A stretch of 50,868 nt of DNA from an uncultured Halomonas sp. (GTDB lineage: Bacteria > Pseudomonadota > Gammaproteobacteria > Pseudomonadales > Halomonadaceae): positions 1 to 50,868 of the forward strand of contig NZ_CANLFS010000022.1 in the NCBI RefSeq assembly GCF_947490095.1, written 5' to 3'. The notes under the pieces were generated by a model. That model was not told the DNA's origin, made no database searches, and saw only the letters and a list, made by a program, of their open reading frames with translations. Shown piece by piece: positions 1-7,954 of the stretch (position 1 is the first letter of the stretch; every line of letters begins with the position of its first letter). The translations under genes were made by a program, and so were the position numbers.

Positions 1-87
1 TGAATTGCTGAAGAAGCTCCCTCGCGGCTAGCAGAGGATAACTCCTATAGGCGATTTGATCATCCGGTACCCCACACATAAAGAATA

Positions 88-112
88 CCCCCAGGGCATC
101 ATGCTCTGGGGG
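88..112. terminator. hairpin, possible terminator behind epmB
   Basis: A 12-base arm (88-99) pairs with 101-112 with one mismatch around a single central base, giving a strong hairpin. It lies beyond the epmB stop on the minus strand and is followed there by a modestly T-rich stretch. It could end epmB transcription or serve an unseen gene to the left. Bases 1-87 show no convincing gene. Confidence 0.45.
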
Positions 113-121
113 TTACTTACA

Positions 122-163
122 GCTTACGGCTTATGGCTTATGGCTTATGGCTTACCGCTTATA
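122..163. repeat. six degenerate GCTTANN heptamers at the epmB 3' end
   Basis: Six consecutive 7-base units read GCTTACG, GCTTATG three times, GCTTACC and GCTTATA. On the epmB coding strand they read TAAGCNN. The last unit (157-163) contains the epmB stop codon TAA at 161-159, so the array begins exactly where translation ends. The same heptamer family recurs near 4080, 6716, 11454, 30437 and 30556. Confidence 0.9.
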
Positions 164-1256
164 AGGGTGTCTTGCTGTTCTCGCCGGGAACCTCCCGGAC
201 CAGGCGCGGCATCAGGAACCCCGGCAGCTTCTCCCTGAGGCCCGCGACCAGTTCGCGGGCCTCGGCGTCGGGTACATCGAAGTGGGCCGCCCCTGTTACC
301 GGGTCGAGGACATGCAGGTAGTAGGGTAGTACCCCGGCATCAAGCAGCCGCTCCGAGAGGGTGGCCAGTGTCTCGATCGAGTCGTTGATGCCGCGCAGCA
401 ACACGCTCTGATTCAGCAGGGTCACGCCGGCCCGTTTCAGCCGTGCACAGGCGTCGATCACGGCGTCGTCGATCTCGTTGGCATGGTTGATATGCAGCAC
501 CATCACCTTCTGCAGGCGTGTGGCCTCGAGCCAGCCGAGCAGGTTGGCATCGATGCGTTCGGGGATGACCACCGGCAGGCGGGTATGGATCCGCACGCGC
601 TTGAGGTGTGGAATATCCTCCAGGCGCTGGATCATCCCGGCGAGGCGACGGTCATTGGTGGCCAGGGGGTCGCCGCCGGAGAGGATCGCCTCGGTAATGC
701 TGGGGTCGTCACGCAGGACATCGAGGCTGGCCTCCCACTGCGCCGTGGAGGGGGAGTTCTCGGCATAGGGGAAGTGGCGCCTGAAACAGTAACGGCAGTT
801 TACCGCGCAGGCGGGGCTGGTGATCAGCAGCACTCGGCCGTGGTACTTGTGAATCAGCCCCTTGGCCGGCGTATGGGCCGCCTCTTCCAGCGGGTCGTCG
901 ACATAGCCGGGCGTGGGCCTTGCCTCCTCGCCCAGCGGCAACACCTGGCGCAGCAGGGGGTCGTCAGGGTCGCCGCGGTGCATGCGCGCCAGGAAGGCCT
1001 CGGGCACGCGCACCTCGAAGAGTGCGTGTCCCGCCTCGGCGCCGGGGAGCCAGCGCTCGTCCAGGCCCAGGCGCCGGCAGAGTTCACGCGGGTCGCGGAT
1101 GGCGCCGGCCAGCTGTGCCTGCCAGGCGGGTGGCAGCACGAGTGGCGAGGTTTCTTCGCTCGAGGTCGACCCCGGCGCCTCGCGTCGTGAAGGGTTCTGA
1201 CGGCTCTCTGCGCTTTCGTCATGGCGCTGCAAAGGAGCGGGGCTTCGGGTTATCAT
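159..1256 (-). CDS. epmB: EF-P lysine 2,3-aminomutase EpmB
   Basis: Radical-SAM enzyme that converts (S)-alpha-lysine to (R)-beta-lysine, the substrate EpmA attaches to elongation factor P. The CxxxCxxC cluster motif is visible as C150, C154, C157 in the segment SPACAVNCRYCFRR, followed by the SGGDPL motif of the aminomutase family. At 365 residues it is slightly longer than E. coli EpmB (342); the extra length is an unaligned N-terminal stretch of about 40 residues, so the true start may lie further in. It is divergent from efp across about 118 bp, and epmA lies just beyond, making a complete beta-lysylation module. The stop codon lies in a heptamer repeat array. Confidence 0.96.
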   Translation of the reverse strand: MITRSPAPLQRHDESAESRQNPSRREAPGSTSSEETSPLVLPPAWQAQLAGAIRDPRELCRRLGLDERWLPGAEAGHALFEVRVPEAFLARMHRGDPDDPLLRQVLPLGEEARPTPGYVDDPLEEAAHTPAKGLIHKYHGRVLLITSPACAVNCRYCFRRHFPYAENSPSTAQWEASLDVLRDDPSITEAILSGGDPLATNDRRLAGMIQRLEDIPHLKRVRIHTRLPVVIPERIDANLLGWLEATRLQKVMVLHINHANEIDDAVIDACARLKRAGVTLLNQSVLLRGINDSIETLATLSERLLDAGVLPYYLHVLDPVTGAAHFDVPDAEARELVAGLREKLPGFLMPRLVREVPGENSKTPL

Positions 1257-1374
1257 GCGCTACACCAGTCAATGCGAACGAGGCGCTGACCGTTCTGGCC
1301 TGCCTCGTCGGAAATCGTTTACCAGCGCGCCGCGGGGTCTCCGGTGGCGCGCTCGATCATATGGATGAGTGAAG

Positions 1375-1941
1375 ATGGCGAACTATTCTACCAACGAATT
1401 CAAGGGCGGTCTGAAGGTGATGCTGGACGGCGACCCGTGCAGCATCGTCGAGAACGAGCTCGTCAAGCCGGGCAAGGGCCAGGCCTTCAACCGCGTCAAG
1501 CTGCGCAACCTGATGACCGGGCGCGTCCTCGAGCACACCTTCAAGTCCGGTGACTCCCTGGAAGCCGCCGATGTCATGGAACTGGAGATGGAGTACCTCT
1601 ACACCGACGGTGACATGTGGTATTTCATGAAGACCGACGGTTCCTTCGAGCAGTACGCGGTCGAGAAGCGCGCCCTGGGCGACACCGGCAAGTGGCTCAA
1701 GGAGCAGGTCCCCTACACCCTGACCCTGTGGAATGACAACGCCATCAGCGTGGCCGCGCCGAACTTCATCGAGCTCGAGGTCACCGAGACCGACCCCGGC
1801 CTCAAGGGCGATACCGCCCAGGGCGGCTCCAAGCCGGCGACGCTCTCCTCCGGCGCCGTGGTACGCGTACCGCTCTTCATCAACGAGGGCGAGGTATTGA
1901 AGGTGGATACGCGGACCGGCGAGTACGTCTCCCGCGCCTGA
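1375..1941 (+). CDS. efp: Elongation factor P
   Basis: Translation factor that relieves ribosome stalling at polyproline stretches. The 188 residues match E. coli EF-P in length and align end to end: KOW-like N-terminal domain, then two OB domains ending in GEYVSRA. The modified lysine is K34 in VKPGKGQAF, the residue EpmA beta-lysylates. I chose ATG at 1375 (MANYSTNEF) over the in-frame GTG six bases earlier because E. coli EF-P begins at the equivalent residue. epmA follows after 193 bp and epmB diverges upstream, so substrate and two of its modifying enzymes are adjacent. No EpmC hydroxylase gene is in the window. Confidence 0.98.
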   Translation: MANYSTNEFKGGLKVMLDGDPCSIVENELVKPGKGQAFNRVKLRNLMTGRVLEHTFKSGDSLEAADVMELEMEYLYTDGDMWYFMKTDGSFEQYAVEKRALGDTGKWLKEQVPYTLTLWNDNAISVAAPNFIELEVTETDPGLKGDTAQGGSKPATLSSGAVVRVPLFINEGEVLKVDTRTGEYVSRA

Positions 1942-2088
1942 GGTGCGGCCCTTCCTGCGCTCGCCCATACGGCGTTGAATCCCGAGACGGCTTGCTCATT
2001 TAGCGCTGCTAAATTCCGCCGCCTTACTCGGGGTTCGCCTTGTCTGAGCATCGCTCGGAGAGGGCGTTAGCCAGGTTGTTACCGGCAA

Positions 2089-2111
2089 GGCCACGCTAAA
2101 TCGGCGTGGTC
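2089..2111 (+). terminator. hairpin between efp and epmA
   Basis: GGCCACGC (2089-2096) can pair with GCGTGGTC (2104-2111), with one G-U pair and a 7-base loop, followed by TTTGTC. This is a weak intrinsic terminator or attenuator candidate 150 bases after efp and just ahead of the epmA ribosome-binding site. The rest of the 193-bp gap shows nothing recognisable. Confidence 0.4.
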
Positions 2112-2134
2112 TTTGTCATTATGGAGGAGGTGTT

Positions 2135-3109
2135 ATGGCCGTCGATTGGGGCCCCACGGCGACGCTCGAGACCCTGCGCGAGCGGGCTCGGCTGCTGGCC
2201 GAGGTGCGTGGCTTCTTCGCCGAGCGCGATGTGTGGGAGGTGGAGACCCCGGTGCTCGGCCATGGCGGCAGCACCGAGGTGCATCTCGCCTCCCTCTCGA
2301 CCGAGGCGGCCACCTCGGCCGGGCGGGAACGACTGTGGCTGCAGACCTCGCCGGAATTCGCCATGAAGCGCCTGCTGGCCGCCGGTAGCGGGTCGATCTT
2401 CCAGCTGGCGCGAAGCTTTCGCGATGGCGAGGTGGGGCGCCGCCATAATCTCGAGTTCACCATGCTGGAGTGGTATCGCCCGGGCCTCGGTCTCGAGGCG
2501 CTGATCGAGGAGACCGCCGCGCTGGTGGCTCGAGTGCTGGGGCGCGACCCCGGGCCGCTGCGTCGGCGGCGCTACCGCGAGCTCTTCCGGGACGCGTTGG
2601 GCATCGACCCCTTCACGGAGTCCCTGGAAGCGCTGCGGCGGTTGGCCGGGGAGCGGGGCGGGCTCTCGATGGCCGACAGCGATCGCGATGGCTGCCTGGA
2701 CCTGCTGATGAGCTTCGTCATCGAGCCGACGCTGGGGCGCGATGGCCTCGATGCGGTGGTCGATTATCCCGCCAGCCAGGCGGCCCTGGCGCGCCACCAT
2801 CGTGACCCCGAGGATGGCGCGCGAGTCGCCTCGCGCTTCGAGCTCTATCTCGATGGGCTGGAACTGGCCAATGGCTATGATGAGCTTACCGATGCCGCGG
2901 AGCAGCGCGTGCGCTTCACCGAGGACAATCTCGCCCGGCGTGAGCTGGGCCTGCCCGAGGTCGACGTCGACGCCCGCCTGCTGGCGGCCCTGGAGAGCGG
3001 CCTGCCCGAAGGCAGCGGCGTGGCCCTGGGCCTCGACCGCCTCATCCAGCTGGCGCTGGGCAAGGCCAGCGTCGCCGAGGTAATCGCCTTCGCCACCCCG
3101 CGCTGTTAG
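2135..3109 (+). CDS. epmA: EF-P (R)-beta-lysine ligase EpmA
   Basis: Class II lysyl-tRNA-synthetase-like enzyme lacking the anticodon-binding domain; it activates beta-lysine with ATP and transfers it to K34 of EF-P. At 324 residues it matches E. coli EpmA (325). Class II motif 2 is visible around residues 93-114 (ARSFRDGE followed by [11 protein letters not shown]), and motif 3 near the C-terminus as [17 protein letters not shown] lies just ahead of the ATG. Its stop TAG overlaps the stop of convergent psd: both lie in the four bases TTAG at 3106-3109. Confidence 0.96.
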   Translation: MAVDWGPTATLETLRERARLLAEVRGFFAERDVWEVETPVLGHGGSTEVHLASLSTEAATSAGRERLWLQTSPEFAMKRLLAAGSGSIFQLARSFRDGEVGRRHNLEFTMLEWYRPGLGLEALIEETAALVARVLGRDPGPLRRRRYRELFRDALGIDPFTESLEALRRLAGERGGLSMADSDRDGCLDLLMSFVIEPTLGRDGLDAVVDYPASQAALARHHRDPEDGARVASRFELYLDGLELANGYDELTDAAEQRVRFTEDNLARRELGLPEVDVDARLLAALESGLPEGSGVALGLDRLIQLALGKASVAEVIAFATPRC

Positions 3110-3942
3110 GGACTGGTCAGGGACTCTCCCATCCGCACCTTGGCGCCCGGCTCGAGCCTATCGGCGAAGGCCAGGGGCTCACTGAACGCCATCACCACGG
3201 TGGAGCCGAGCTTGAAGCGGCCCATCTCCTCGCCCTTCTCCAGACGCACCGGCGCATCGAAGCGAATGCGCTGTACTCCGCCCCGGGGCAGGGGGGTGAT
3301 CTGGCCGGCCCACACCGTTTCGATGGCGGCGACGATCATGGCGCCCACCAGTACCATGGCCATGGGGCCGTGCTCGGTATCGAAGTGGCATACCAGGCGC
3401 TCGTTGCGGGCGAAGAGTCCCGGCACATGCTCGGTGGTGGCGGCATTGACCGAGAAGAGTCGGCCCGGCACATAGACCATTTCGGTCAGGGTGCCGGCGA
3501 TAGGCATGTGCACTCGGTGATAGTCGCTGGGTGACAGGTAGATGGTGGCGAAACTGCCGCCGAGATAGCGAGTCGCGGCCTCGGCGTCGCCGCCCAGCAG
3601 CGCCTCGGCGGAGAAGCGATGCCCCTTGGCCTGGAGCAGCTGGCCCGCCTCGATGGCCCCGAACTGTGACAGGCGACCATCGGCGGGGCTGACCATGCCT
3701 TCGCCGATGGGGCGTGCGTCGGCCTTCAGCGCCCGGGTAAAGAAGTCATTGAAGGTGGCATAGGTGGTTGGCTCGGGCTCGGCGGCCTCGGCCATGTCCA
3801 CCCGAAAGCGGCGAATAAAGGCGCGCACCAGGGTGTTCTTGAGGGCGGGCCGGCGGCACTCGGCCAGGCGACCCACCAGCCGCGACAGCAGATGGTGGGG
3901 CAGGGGATACTGAATCAGGGCAAATAGCTTGGCTAGGGACAA
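3106..3942 (-). CDS. psd: Phosphatidylserine decarboxylase proenzyme
   Basis: Membrane-associated pyruvoyl enzyme making phosphatidylethanolamine from phosphatidylserine. The core aligns with E. coli Psd from [10 protein letters not shown] onward, including the family blocks [25 protein letters not shown] and IETVWAG. The self-processing site is the GS of FKLGSTVV, where Ser becomes the pyruvoyl group. No ATG is suitable: the open frame runs to 4170 only by reading through repeats. I place the start at TTG 3942 ([12 protein letters not shown]), with GGAG ten bases upstream, giving 278 residues. It lacks the C-terminal tail of the 322-residue E. coli enzyme. It follows the rhodanese and rsgA genes on the same strand. 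Confidence 0.93.
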   Translation of the reverse strand: MSLAKLFALIQYPLPHHLLSRLVGRLAECRRPALKNTLVRAFIRRFRVDMAEAAEPEPTTYATFNDFFTRALKADARPIGEGMVSPADGRLSQFGAIEAGQLLQAKGHRFSAEALLGGDAEAATRYLGGSFATIYLSPSDYHRVHMPIAGTLTEMVYVPGRLFSVNAATTEHVPGLFARNERLVCHFDTEHGPMAMVLVGAMIVAAIETVWAGQITPLPRGGVQRIRFDAPVRLEKGEEMGRFKLGSTVVMAFSEPLAFADRLEPGAKVRMGESLTSP

Positions 3943-3988
3943 GGCAGGTTGTCTCCGAGGTGAGTCGAGTTGGCTGTATCGGAGCCGT

Positions 3989-4059
3989 CTCCTTGGGGTC
4001 GTCTCCTTGGGGTCAGACCCCATACCGCCGGGGTCTGACCCCAAGGGGGTTTCCCCAAG
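3989..4059. repeat. GGGGTCAGACCCC inverted repeat with flanking GGGG-rich repeats
   Basis: TTGGGGTCAGACCCC (4007-4021) and its exact complement (4030-4044) form a 15-bp stem with an 8-base loop. Each arm is itself near-palindromic. The left side carries a direct repeat of CTCCTTGGGGTC, and the right side (to 4059) carries CCCCAAGGGG twice. The block lies between the psd start and the rhodanese stop. It resembles dispersed intergenic repeats of the REP type rather than a gene. Confidence 0.85.
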
Positions 4060-4063
4060 GGGC

Positions 4064-4116
4064 TTGTTTGCGTACAGCGTATGGCTTACAGCGCCGGGCG
4101 CGGCCCGGTTCTTACG
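4064..4116. repeat. heptamer plus GC-hairpin repeat at the rhodanese 3' end
   Basis: On the minus strand, after the rhodanese stop, there is a GC hairpin (CCGGGCCGCGCCCGG) and then heptamers of the form GCTGTAA, GCCATAC, GCTGTAC. The same combination of CCGGGC hairpin plus GC-N-TAC heptamers occurs at 30396-30530. The rhodanese stop TAA (4114-4112) lies in a TTACGGC unit. Confidence 0.75.
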
Positions 4117-4945
4117 GCTTTTCGATGGGAGTGTCGTCGCGGTTGCCCCATTCCTTCCAGGAGCCGGCATAGCCGCGGATCTTCTCGAAGCCCAGCGCCT
4201 TGCCTACCAGCCAGGTGAGGCCGCTGCGGTGATGGCTCTGACAGTGGGTGGCCACTTCCATGTCCGGGGTCAGGCCCAGGGCTTCGAGCTCGGTAATCAG
4301 CTCCGCATAGTCGCGCAATCGCAGGCCGTGGTCGGGGTCCATGGCCTGGGTCCACTCCAGATTGACGGCCCCGGGAATATGGCCGAGGTGCTTGTTCTGC
4401 CCCTTCTCGCCGCGGTATTCCGCAGGCGAGCGGGCGTCCCACACCGCGAAACCCTTCTCGCCGAGGCGCTCGGCGATCTCGTCGTATTCGATCAGGACCT
4501 CGGGGGCGAGGATCTCGGCCTGGTAGTCGCTGGGCGTGGGGCTACGGGCTTCGGTGGAGACTGGCTGGTTCGACGCACGCCAGGCGTGGATGCCGCCGTT
4601 GAGGTAGGAGTAACGGGTGTGGCCGATAAGCTCCAGGGTCCACAGCAGTCGGCCCGCCCAGCCGCCACCCTCGTCGTCGTAGGCCACCACGTGGACGTCA
4701 CGCGTCAGGCCCAGTTCGCTGAACAGCGCCGAGAGCTGCTCGACGCTGGGCTCCTGACTCGGGACCTCACCCTCTCCACGCATCAGGCGGCCCTTGTCGA
4801 GGAAGATGGCGCCGGGCACATGGCCCTCGGCATGGCTCTCGGCGCGCATGGGCACGTCGATGATCAGCAGTGACGGGTCGTCCAGATGCTCGACGAGTTG
4901 CTCCGGTTCGACGATCAGCGGCAGCAGGTTGGCTTCGGAACTCAT
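4112..4945 (-). CDS. rhdA: Thiosulfate sulfurtransferase (RhdA-type rhodanese)
   Basis: Two-domain rhodanese of 277 residues, transferring sulfane sulfur from thiosulfate or a similar donor to a thiophile. The N-terminal domain (about 10-130) is inactive, with Asp90 where a catalytic Cys would be. The C-terminal domain has the active loop CQSHHRSG with C235. That loop resembles CQTHHR of Azotobacter RhdA rather than the CGSGVT loop of mercaptopyruvate sulfurtransferases such as E. coli SseA, so I favour thiosulfate as donor. The start ATG at 4945 has AAAGGAGAG upstream; a longer open frame to 5104 would overlap rsgA. It lies 26 bp after rsgA, probably cotranscribed, with psd next. The C-terminal KP and stop are encoded in a heptamer repeat unit. 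Confidence 0.92.
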   Translation of the reverse strand: MSSEANLLPLIVEPEQLVEHLDDPSLLIIDVPMRAESHAEGHVPGAIFLDKGRLMRGEGEVPSQEPSVEQLSALFSELGLTRDVHVVAYDDEGGGWAGRLLWTLELIGHTRYSYLNGGIHAWRASNQPVSTEARSPTPSDYQAEILAPEVLIEYDEIAERLGEKGFAVWDARSPAEYRGEKGQNKHLGHIPGAVNLEWTQAMDPDHGLRLRDYAELITELEALGLTPDMEVATHCQSHHRSGLTWLVGKALGFEKIRGYAGSWKEWGNRDDTPIEKP

Positions 4946-4971
4946 GGGACTCTCCTTTGTGACGGGTCCAT

Positions 4972-6006
4972 TCAGCTCACTTCCAGCGAATCGAGGATGC
5001 GCCGATAGCTGGCGAATCGCTCGGGATGAATCTCTTCGCGCTCCACCGCGGCCAGCAGGGCACAGCCGGGCTCCAGGCGGTGGCGACAGTCGCGAAAGCG
5101 ACACTGTCCGATATAGGGGCGGAATTCGACGAATCCCTCGGTGACCTGCTGTTCATCCAGGTGGCCGAGGCCGAATTCGCGAATGCCCGGGGAGTCGATC
5201 AGCTCGGCGCCCTCGGCGGCCGGTAGCCGATAGAGCCGCGCGGTGGTGGTGGTGTGTGTGCCCTTGCGAGAATCCTTGGACAGCGCCCCGATGCGGAGTG
5301 CCTCATCGGGCAGCAGGCAGTCGATCAACGACGACTTGCCCACGCCGCTCTGGCCGACAAACACCGAGGTTCGACCGGCCAGCCGCGACAACAGGGTCGC
5401 CAGGCCATCCTCGCAGGACGTGGAGGTGGTGACCACCGGATAGCCCAGCGCCGCATAGCGCTGCAGCAGTGTCTTCAGTTCGCCGCCGTCATCGGGCAGC
5501 AGGTCGACCTTGTTGAGCACCAGCACCGGGGCGATGCCGGTGGCCTCGGCGGCCACCAGGTAGCGGTCGATCAGGTTGGCGTGGGGCTCGGGCTCCACCG
5601 CGAAGACAATCAGGATCTGATCGATATTGGCCGCCACCGGCTTGAGCTGGTGACGGGCGTCGGGGCGCTCGAGCACGCTTTCACGCTCGCCGCGGGCGAC
5701 CACCACGCCCTCCACGATATGGCCCTCGGCATCGGTCCTGCCGCGCCAGACGACCCGGTCGCCGGTGACCAGGCCTTCGAGGTTGGCGCGCAGGTGGCAG
5801 CGCACCGACTCACCGTCGACGTCCGAGCGAACGTCCAGGGTGCGGCCGAAGTGGGCCATGACCCGACCCGGCTGTTCGGCGCCGTAGTCGCCCGCGGCGA
5901 GCAGCACCTCTTCCTGGACGTCGTGGCGGGTGGCGCGCTCGGCGCGCTCGGCCTGGACCTTCTCGATACGCCAGCGCTGCTGGCGGCTCAACTTGCGTTT
6001 GCTCAT
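4972..6006 (-). CDS. rsgA: Ribosome small-subunit biogenesis GTPase RsgA
   Basis: Circularly permuted GTPase (YjeQ/RsgA) that acts late in 30S subunit maturation. Its 344 residues compare with 350 in E. coli. An OB-fold N-terminal domain (about 45-115) precedes the GTPase, whose motifs appear in permuted order: NKVD at 165-168, GQSGVGKS at 218-225, KGTHTTT near 249-254 and DSPG at 271-274. The C-terminal zinc knuckle is C302, C307, H309, C315. The basic N-terminus [10 protein letters not shown] matches the family. It is divergent from orn, as in many gammaproteobacteria. Confidence 0.98.
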   Translation of the reverse strand: MSKRKLSRQQRWRIEKVQAERAERATRHDVQEEVLLAAGDYGAEQPGRVMAHFGRTLDVRSDVDGESVRCHLRANLEGLVTGDRVVWRGRTDAEGHIVEGVVVARGERESVLERPDARHQLKPVAANIDQILIVFAVEPEPHANLIDRYLVAAEATGIAPVLVLNKVDLLPDDGGELKTLLQRYAALGYPVVTTSTSCEDGLATLLSRLAGRTSVFVGQSGVGKSSLIDCLLPDEALRIGALSKDSRKGTHTTTTARLYRLPAAEGAELIDSPGIREFGLGHLDEQQVTEGFVEFRPYIGQCRFRDCRHRLEPGCALLAAVEREEIHPERFASYRRILDSLEVS

Positions 6007-6022
6007 GGGACCCTAATGCTCG

Positions 6023-6042
6023 GTACAATACCGGCATTGTAC
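6023..6042. promoter_or_regulatory. symmetrical element in the rsgA/orn divergent region
   Basis: GTACAAT (6023-6029) and ATTGTAC (6036-6042) form a perfect 7-bp inverted repeat around ACCGGC. It places a TACAAT hexamer, a good sigma-70 -10 box, on each strand pointing toward each gene. No convincing -35 boxes are seen at 16-18 bp. It may be paired -10 elements, an operator, or both. Confidence 0.5.
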
Positions 6043-6102
6043 TCATCCATCATGCCGGCTGTCGCGACGTTGCGATCCGGCCCCCGCAGGAGAAGGCTAA
6101 CC

Positions 6103-6708
6103 ATGAGCGTGAAGGCGTCAGCGAAAGGCGACAAGCAGGATCCCCGAAGGCAGCGTCTGGTCTGGATCGATCTGGAGATGACCGGCCTCGACCCGAACAA
6201 GGAGCGGATCATCGAGGTGGCCACCCTGGTGACCGATGCCGAGCTCAATACGATCGCCGAAGGGCCGGTGATCGCCGTCAAACAGCCCAATAGCCTGCTC
6301 GACGCCATGGATGAGTGGTGTACCCGCACCCACGGCGAATCGGGGCTGACCGCGCGAGTGCAGGCGAGCGATATGGATACCGCCGAGGCCGAGCGGCGCA
6401 CTCTGGCGTTCCTGCAGGAACACGTCGAGCCCGGTACATCGCCGATGTGCGGCAACAGCATCCACCAGGACCGCCGCTTCCTGGAGCGGGAAATGCCCGA
6501 GCTGCTGGCGTTCTTCCACTACCGCAACCTGGACGTCTCCACCCTCAAGGAGCTGGCCAAGCGCTGGAATCCCGGTGCCCTGGCGGGCTTCAGGAAGCGC
6601 AACGTGCACCTGGCCATGGACGATATCAAGGAGTCCATCGCCGAGCTGAGCCACTATCGCAATACCTTTTTGCGTCTGCCGGGGCAGCAGGGCGACGAGG
6701 AGGAGTAG
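6103..6708 (+). CDS. orn: Oligoribonuclease
   Basis: DEDDh 3'-5' exonuclease that degrades two- to five-base RNAs, including pGpG from cyclic-di-GMP turnover. Catalytic residues are all present: D23 and E25 in [11 protein letters not shown]123 in [10 protein letters not shown]169 and D174 in HLAMDD. The length is 201 residues against 181 in E. coli; the excess is a short charged N-terminus and an acidic C-terminus. AGGAGAAGG precedes the ATG at 6103. The frame is open far upstream, but that stretch is antisense to rsgA and is not part of the protein. The stop is 7 bp from that of convergent queG. Confidence 0.98.
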   Translation: MSVKASAKGDKQDPRRQRLVWIDLEMTGLDPNKERIIEVATLVTDAELNTIAEGPVIAVKQPNSLLDAMDEWCTRTHGESGLTARVQASDMDTAEAERRTLAFLQEHVEPGTSPMCGNSIHQDRRFLEREMPELLAFFHYRNLDVSTLKELAKRWNPGALAGFRKRNVHLAMDDIKESIAELSHYRNTFLRLPGQQGDEEE

Positions 6709-6715
6709 CCGGTTG

Positions 6716-7828
6716 CTACGGCTTACGGCTCGACGCGATAAGCGGCGGGCGCTTCTCCCGGTGGCGGTCGAGGGCCCAGCGTACATGCTCGCGGACCAGA
6801 TCGGAGGGGTAGGGCAGGCGTGCCCTTAGCGCCGATTCGACCGCTTCGCTCCAGGGGGCGTTGCCCAGTCCCACGGCGAGGTTGCGCAGCCAGCGCTCGT
6901 AGCCGATGCGCCGTATCGGGCTGCCGGCGGTCTTCTCCAGAAACTCCTCTTCGCCCCAGGCGAACAGCGAAAGCAGGCTGGCGCGGTCGAGGTCGTGGCG
7001 GGGCGTGAAGTCCGTCTCGGCGGTGGGTGTGGCGAAGCGGGTGAAGGGGCAGAACAGCTGGCAGTCGTCGCAGCCGAAGACCCGGTTGCCCATGGCCGCG
7101 CGGTAGTGTTCGGGGATGGCGCCGAACAGCTCGATGGTCAGGTAGGAGATGCAGGCCCGGGCATCGACCACGCGGTCCTCGACGATGGCATCGGTGGGGC
7201 AGGCCGTGCGACAGGCGCTGCAGCTGCCGCAGTGCTCGCCGGCAAAGGGCTCATCCACGGGGAGCGGCAGGTCGGTATACAGCTCCCCCAGGAAGAACAG
7301 CGAGCCGGCCTTGGGGTTGATCAGCATGGCGTTCTTGCCTACCCAGCCGAGGCCTGCCTTGCGGGCCAGGGCTCGCTCCATGACCGGTGCCGAATCGACG
7401 AAGGCGCGGTAACCGAAGGGGCCCGTCTCGGCCTCGATCCACTTGGCCAGGGTCGCCAGGCGCTTGCGCATCAGCTTGTGATAGTCGCGGCCGGTGGCAT
7501 AGCGCGACACATAGGCCGTCTCGGGCCGAGACAGGGTCGCCACGGTTTCCACCTCGGCGGGGAGATAGTCCAGGCGTGCGCTGATAATCCGCACGGTGCC
7601 GGGTACCAGCTCGGCGGGGCGGGTGCGCTTGGTGCCGTGCTTGGCCATGAAGCCCATCTCGCCATGCCGGCCGGCTTCGAGCCAGCGTTCGAGCCGTGCC
7701 TCATCTTCGCTCAGGTCGATATCGGTAATGCCCAGCTGCTGGAAGCCGAGCTCGCTGCCCCAGGCCTTGATGCGATGGGCCAGGGCGTGGAGGTCGAGGG
7801 CGTCGTCGTGGGGAGACGAGGAAGACAT
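6716..7828 (-). CDS. queG: Epoxyqueuosine reductase QueG
   Basis: Cobalamin- and iron-sulfur-dependent enzyme performing the last step of queuosine formation in tRNA, reducing epoxyqueuosine to queuosine. It has 370 residues against 379 in E. coli. A conserved catalytic Asp lies in AFVDSAPVMER (D145). Two 4Fe-4S motifs follow: C200, C203, C206, C210 in CGSCSACRTAC, and C253, C256, C260 in CDDCQLFC. A HEAT-like C-terminal segment completes it. The last residues (SRKP) and TAG stop are encoded by a copy of the TTACGGC heptamer. cobO at 21.3 kb is in the corrinoid pathway that supplies its cofactor type. Confidence 0.97.
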   Translation of the reverse strand: MSSSSPHDDALDLHALAHRIKAWGSELGFQQLGITDIDLSEDEARLERWLEAGRHGEMGFMAKHGTKRTRPAELVPGTVRIISARLDYLPAEVETVATLSRPETAYVSRYATGRDYHKLMRKRLATLAKWIEAETGPFGYRAFVDSAPVMERALARKAGLGWVGKNAMLINPKAGSLFFLGELYTDLPLPVDEPFAGEHCGSCSACRTACPTDAIVEDRVVDARACISYLTIELFGAIPEHYRAAMGNRVFGCDDCQLFCPFTRFATPTAETDFTPRHDLDRASLLSLFAWGEEEFLEKTAGSPIRRIGYERWLRNLAVGLGNAPWSEAVESALRARLPYPSDLVREHVRWALDRHREKRPPLIASSRKP

Positions 7829-7954
7829 GATCGCGGAAACACCGTGCAGGGGGCCGGCGCTACTTGGCGCGGGCCGCGAGGGCTTTACACTGTTCGATAG
7901 GGTCGTCTATCAAACGACTACCATGATAAAGCATTGCCACCGAGGAGACACCGC

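Noticed and set aside
56..238. Short plus-strand open frame at the left end
   Set aside because: Covers a hairpin and the heptamer array and runs into antisense epmB; no ribosome site or family.
3943..4170. N-terminal extension of psd by 76 residues
   Set aside because: It translates the GGGGTCAGACCCC and heptamer repeats, has no homology to Psd, and overlaps the rhodanese 3' end. TTG 3942 with GGAG upstream fits the family start.
5254..6102. Upstream extension of orn
   Set aside because: Runs antisense through rsgA; the Orn family start is at ATG 6103.
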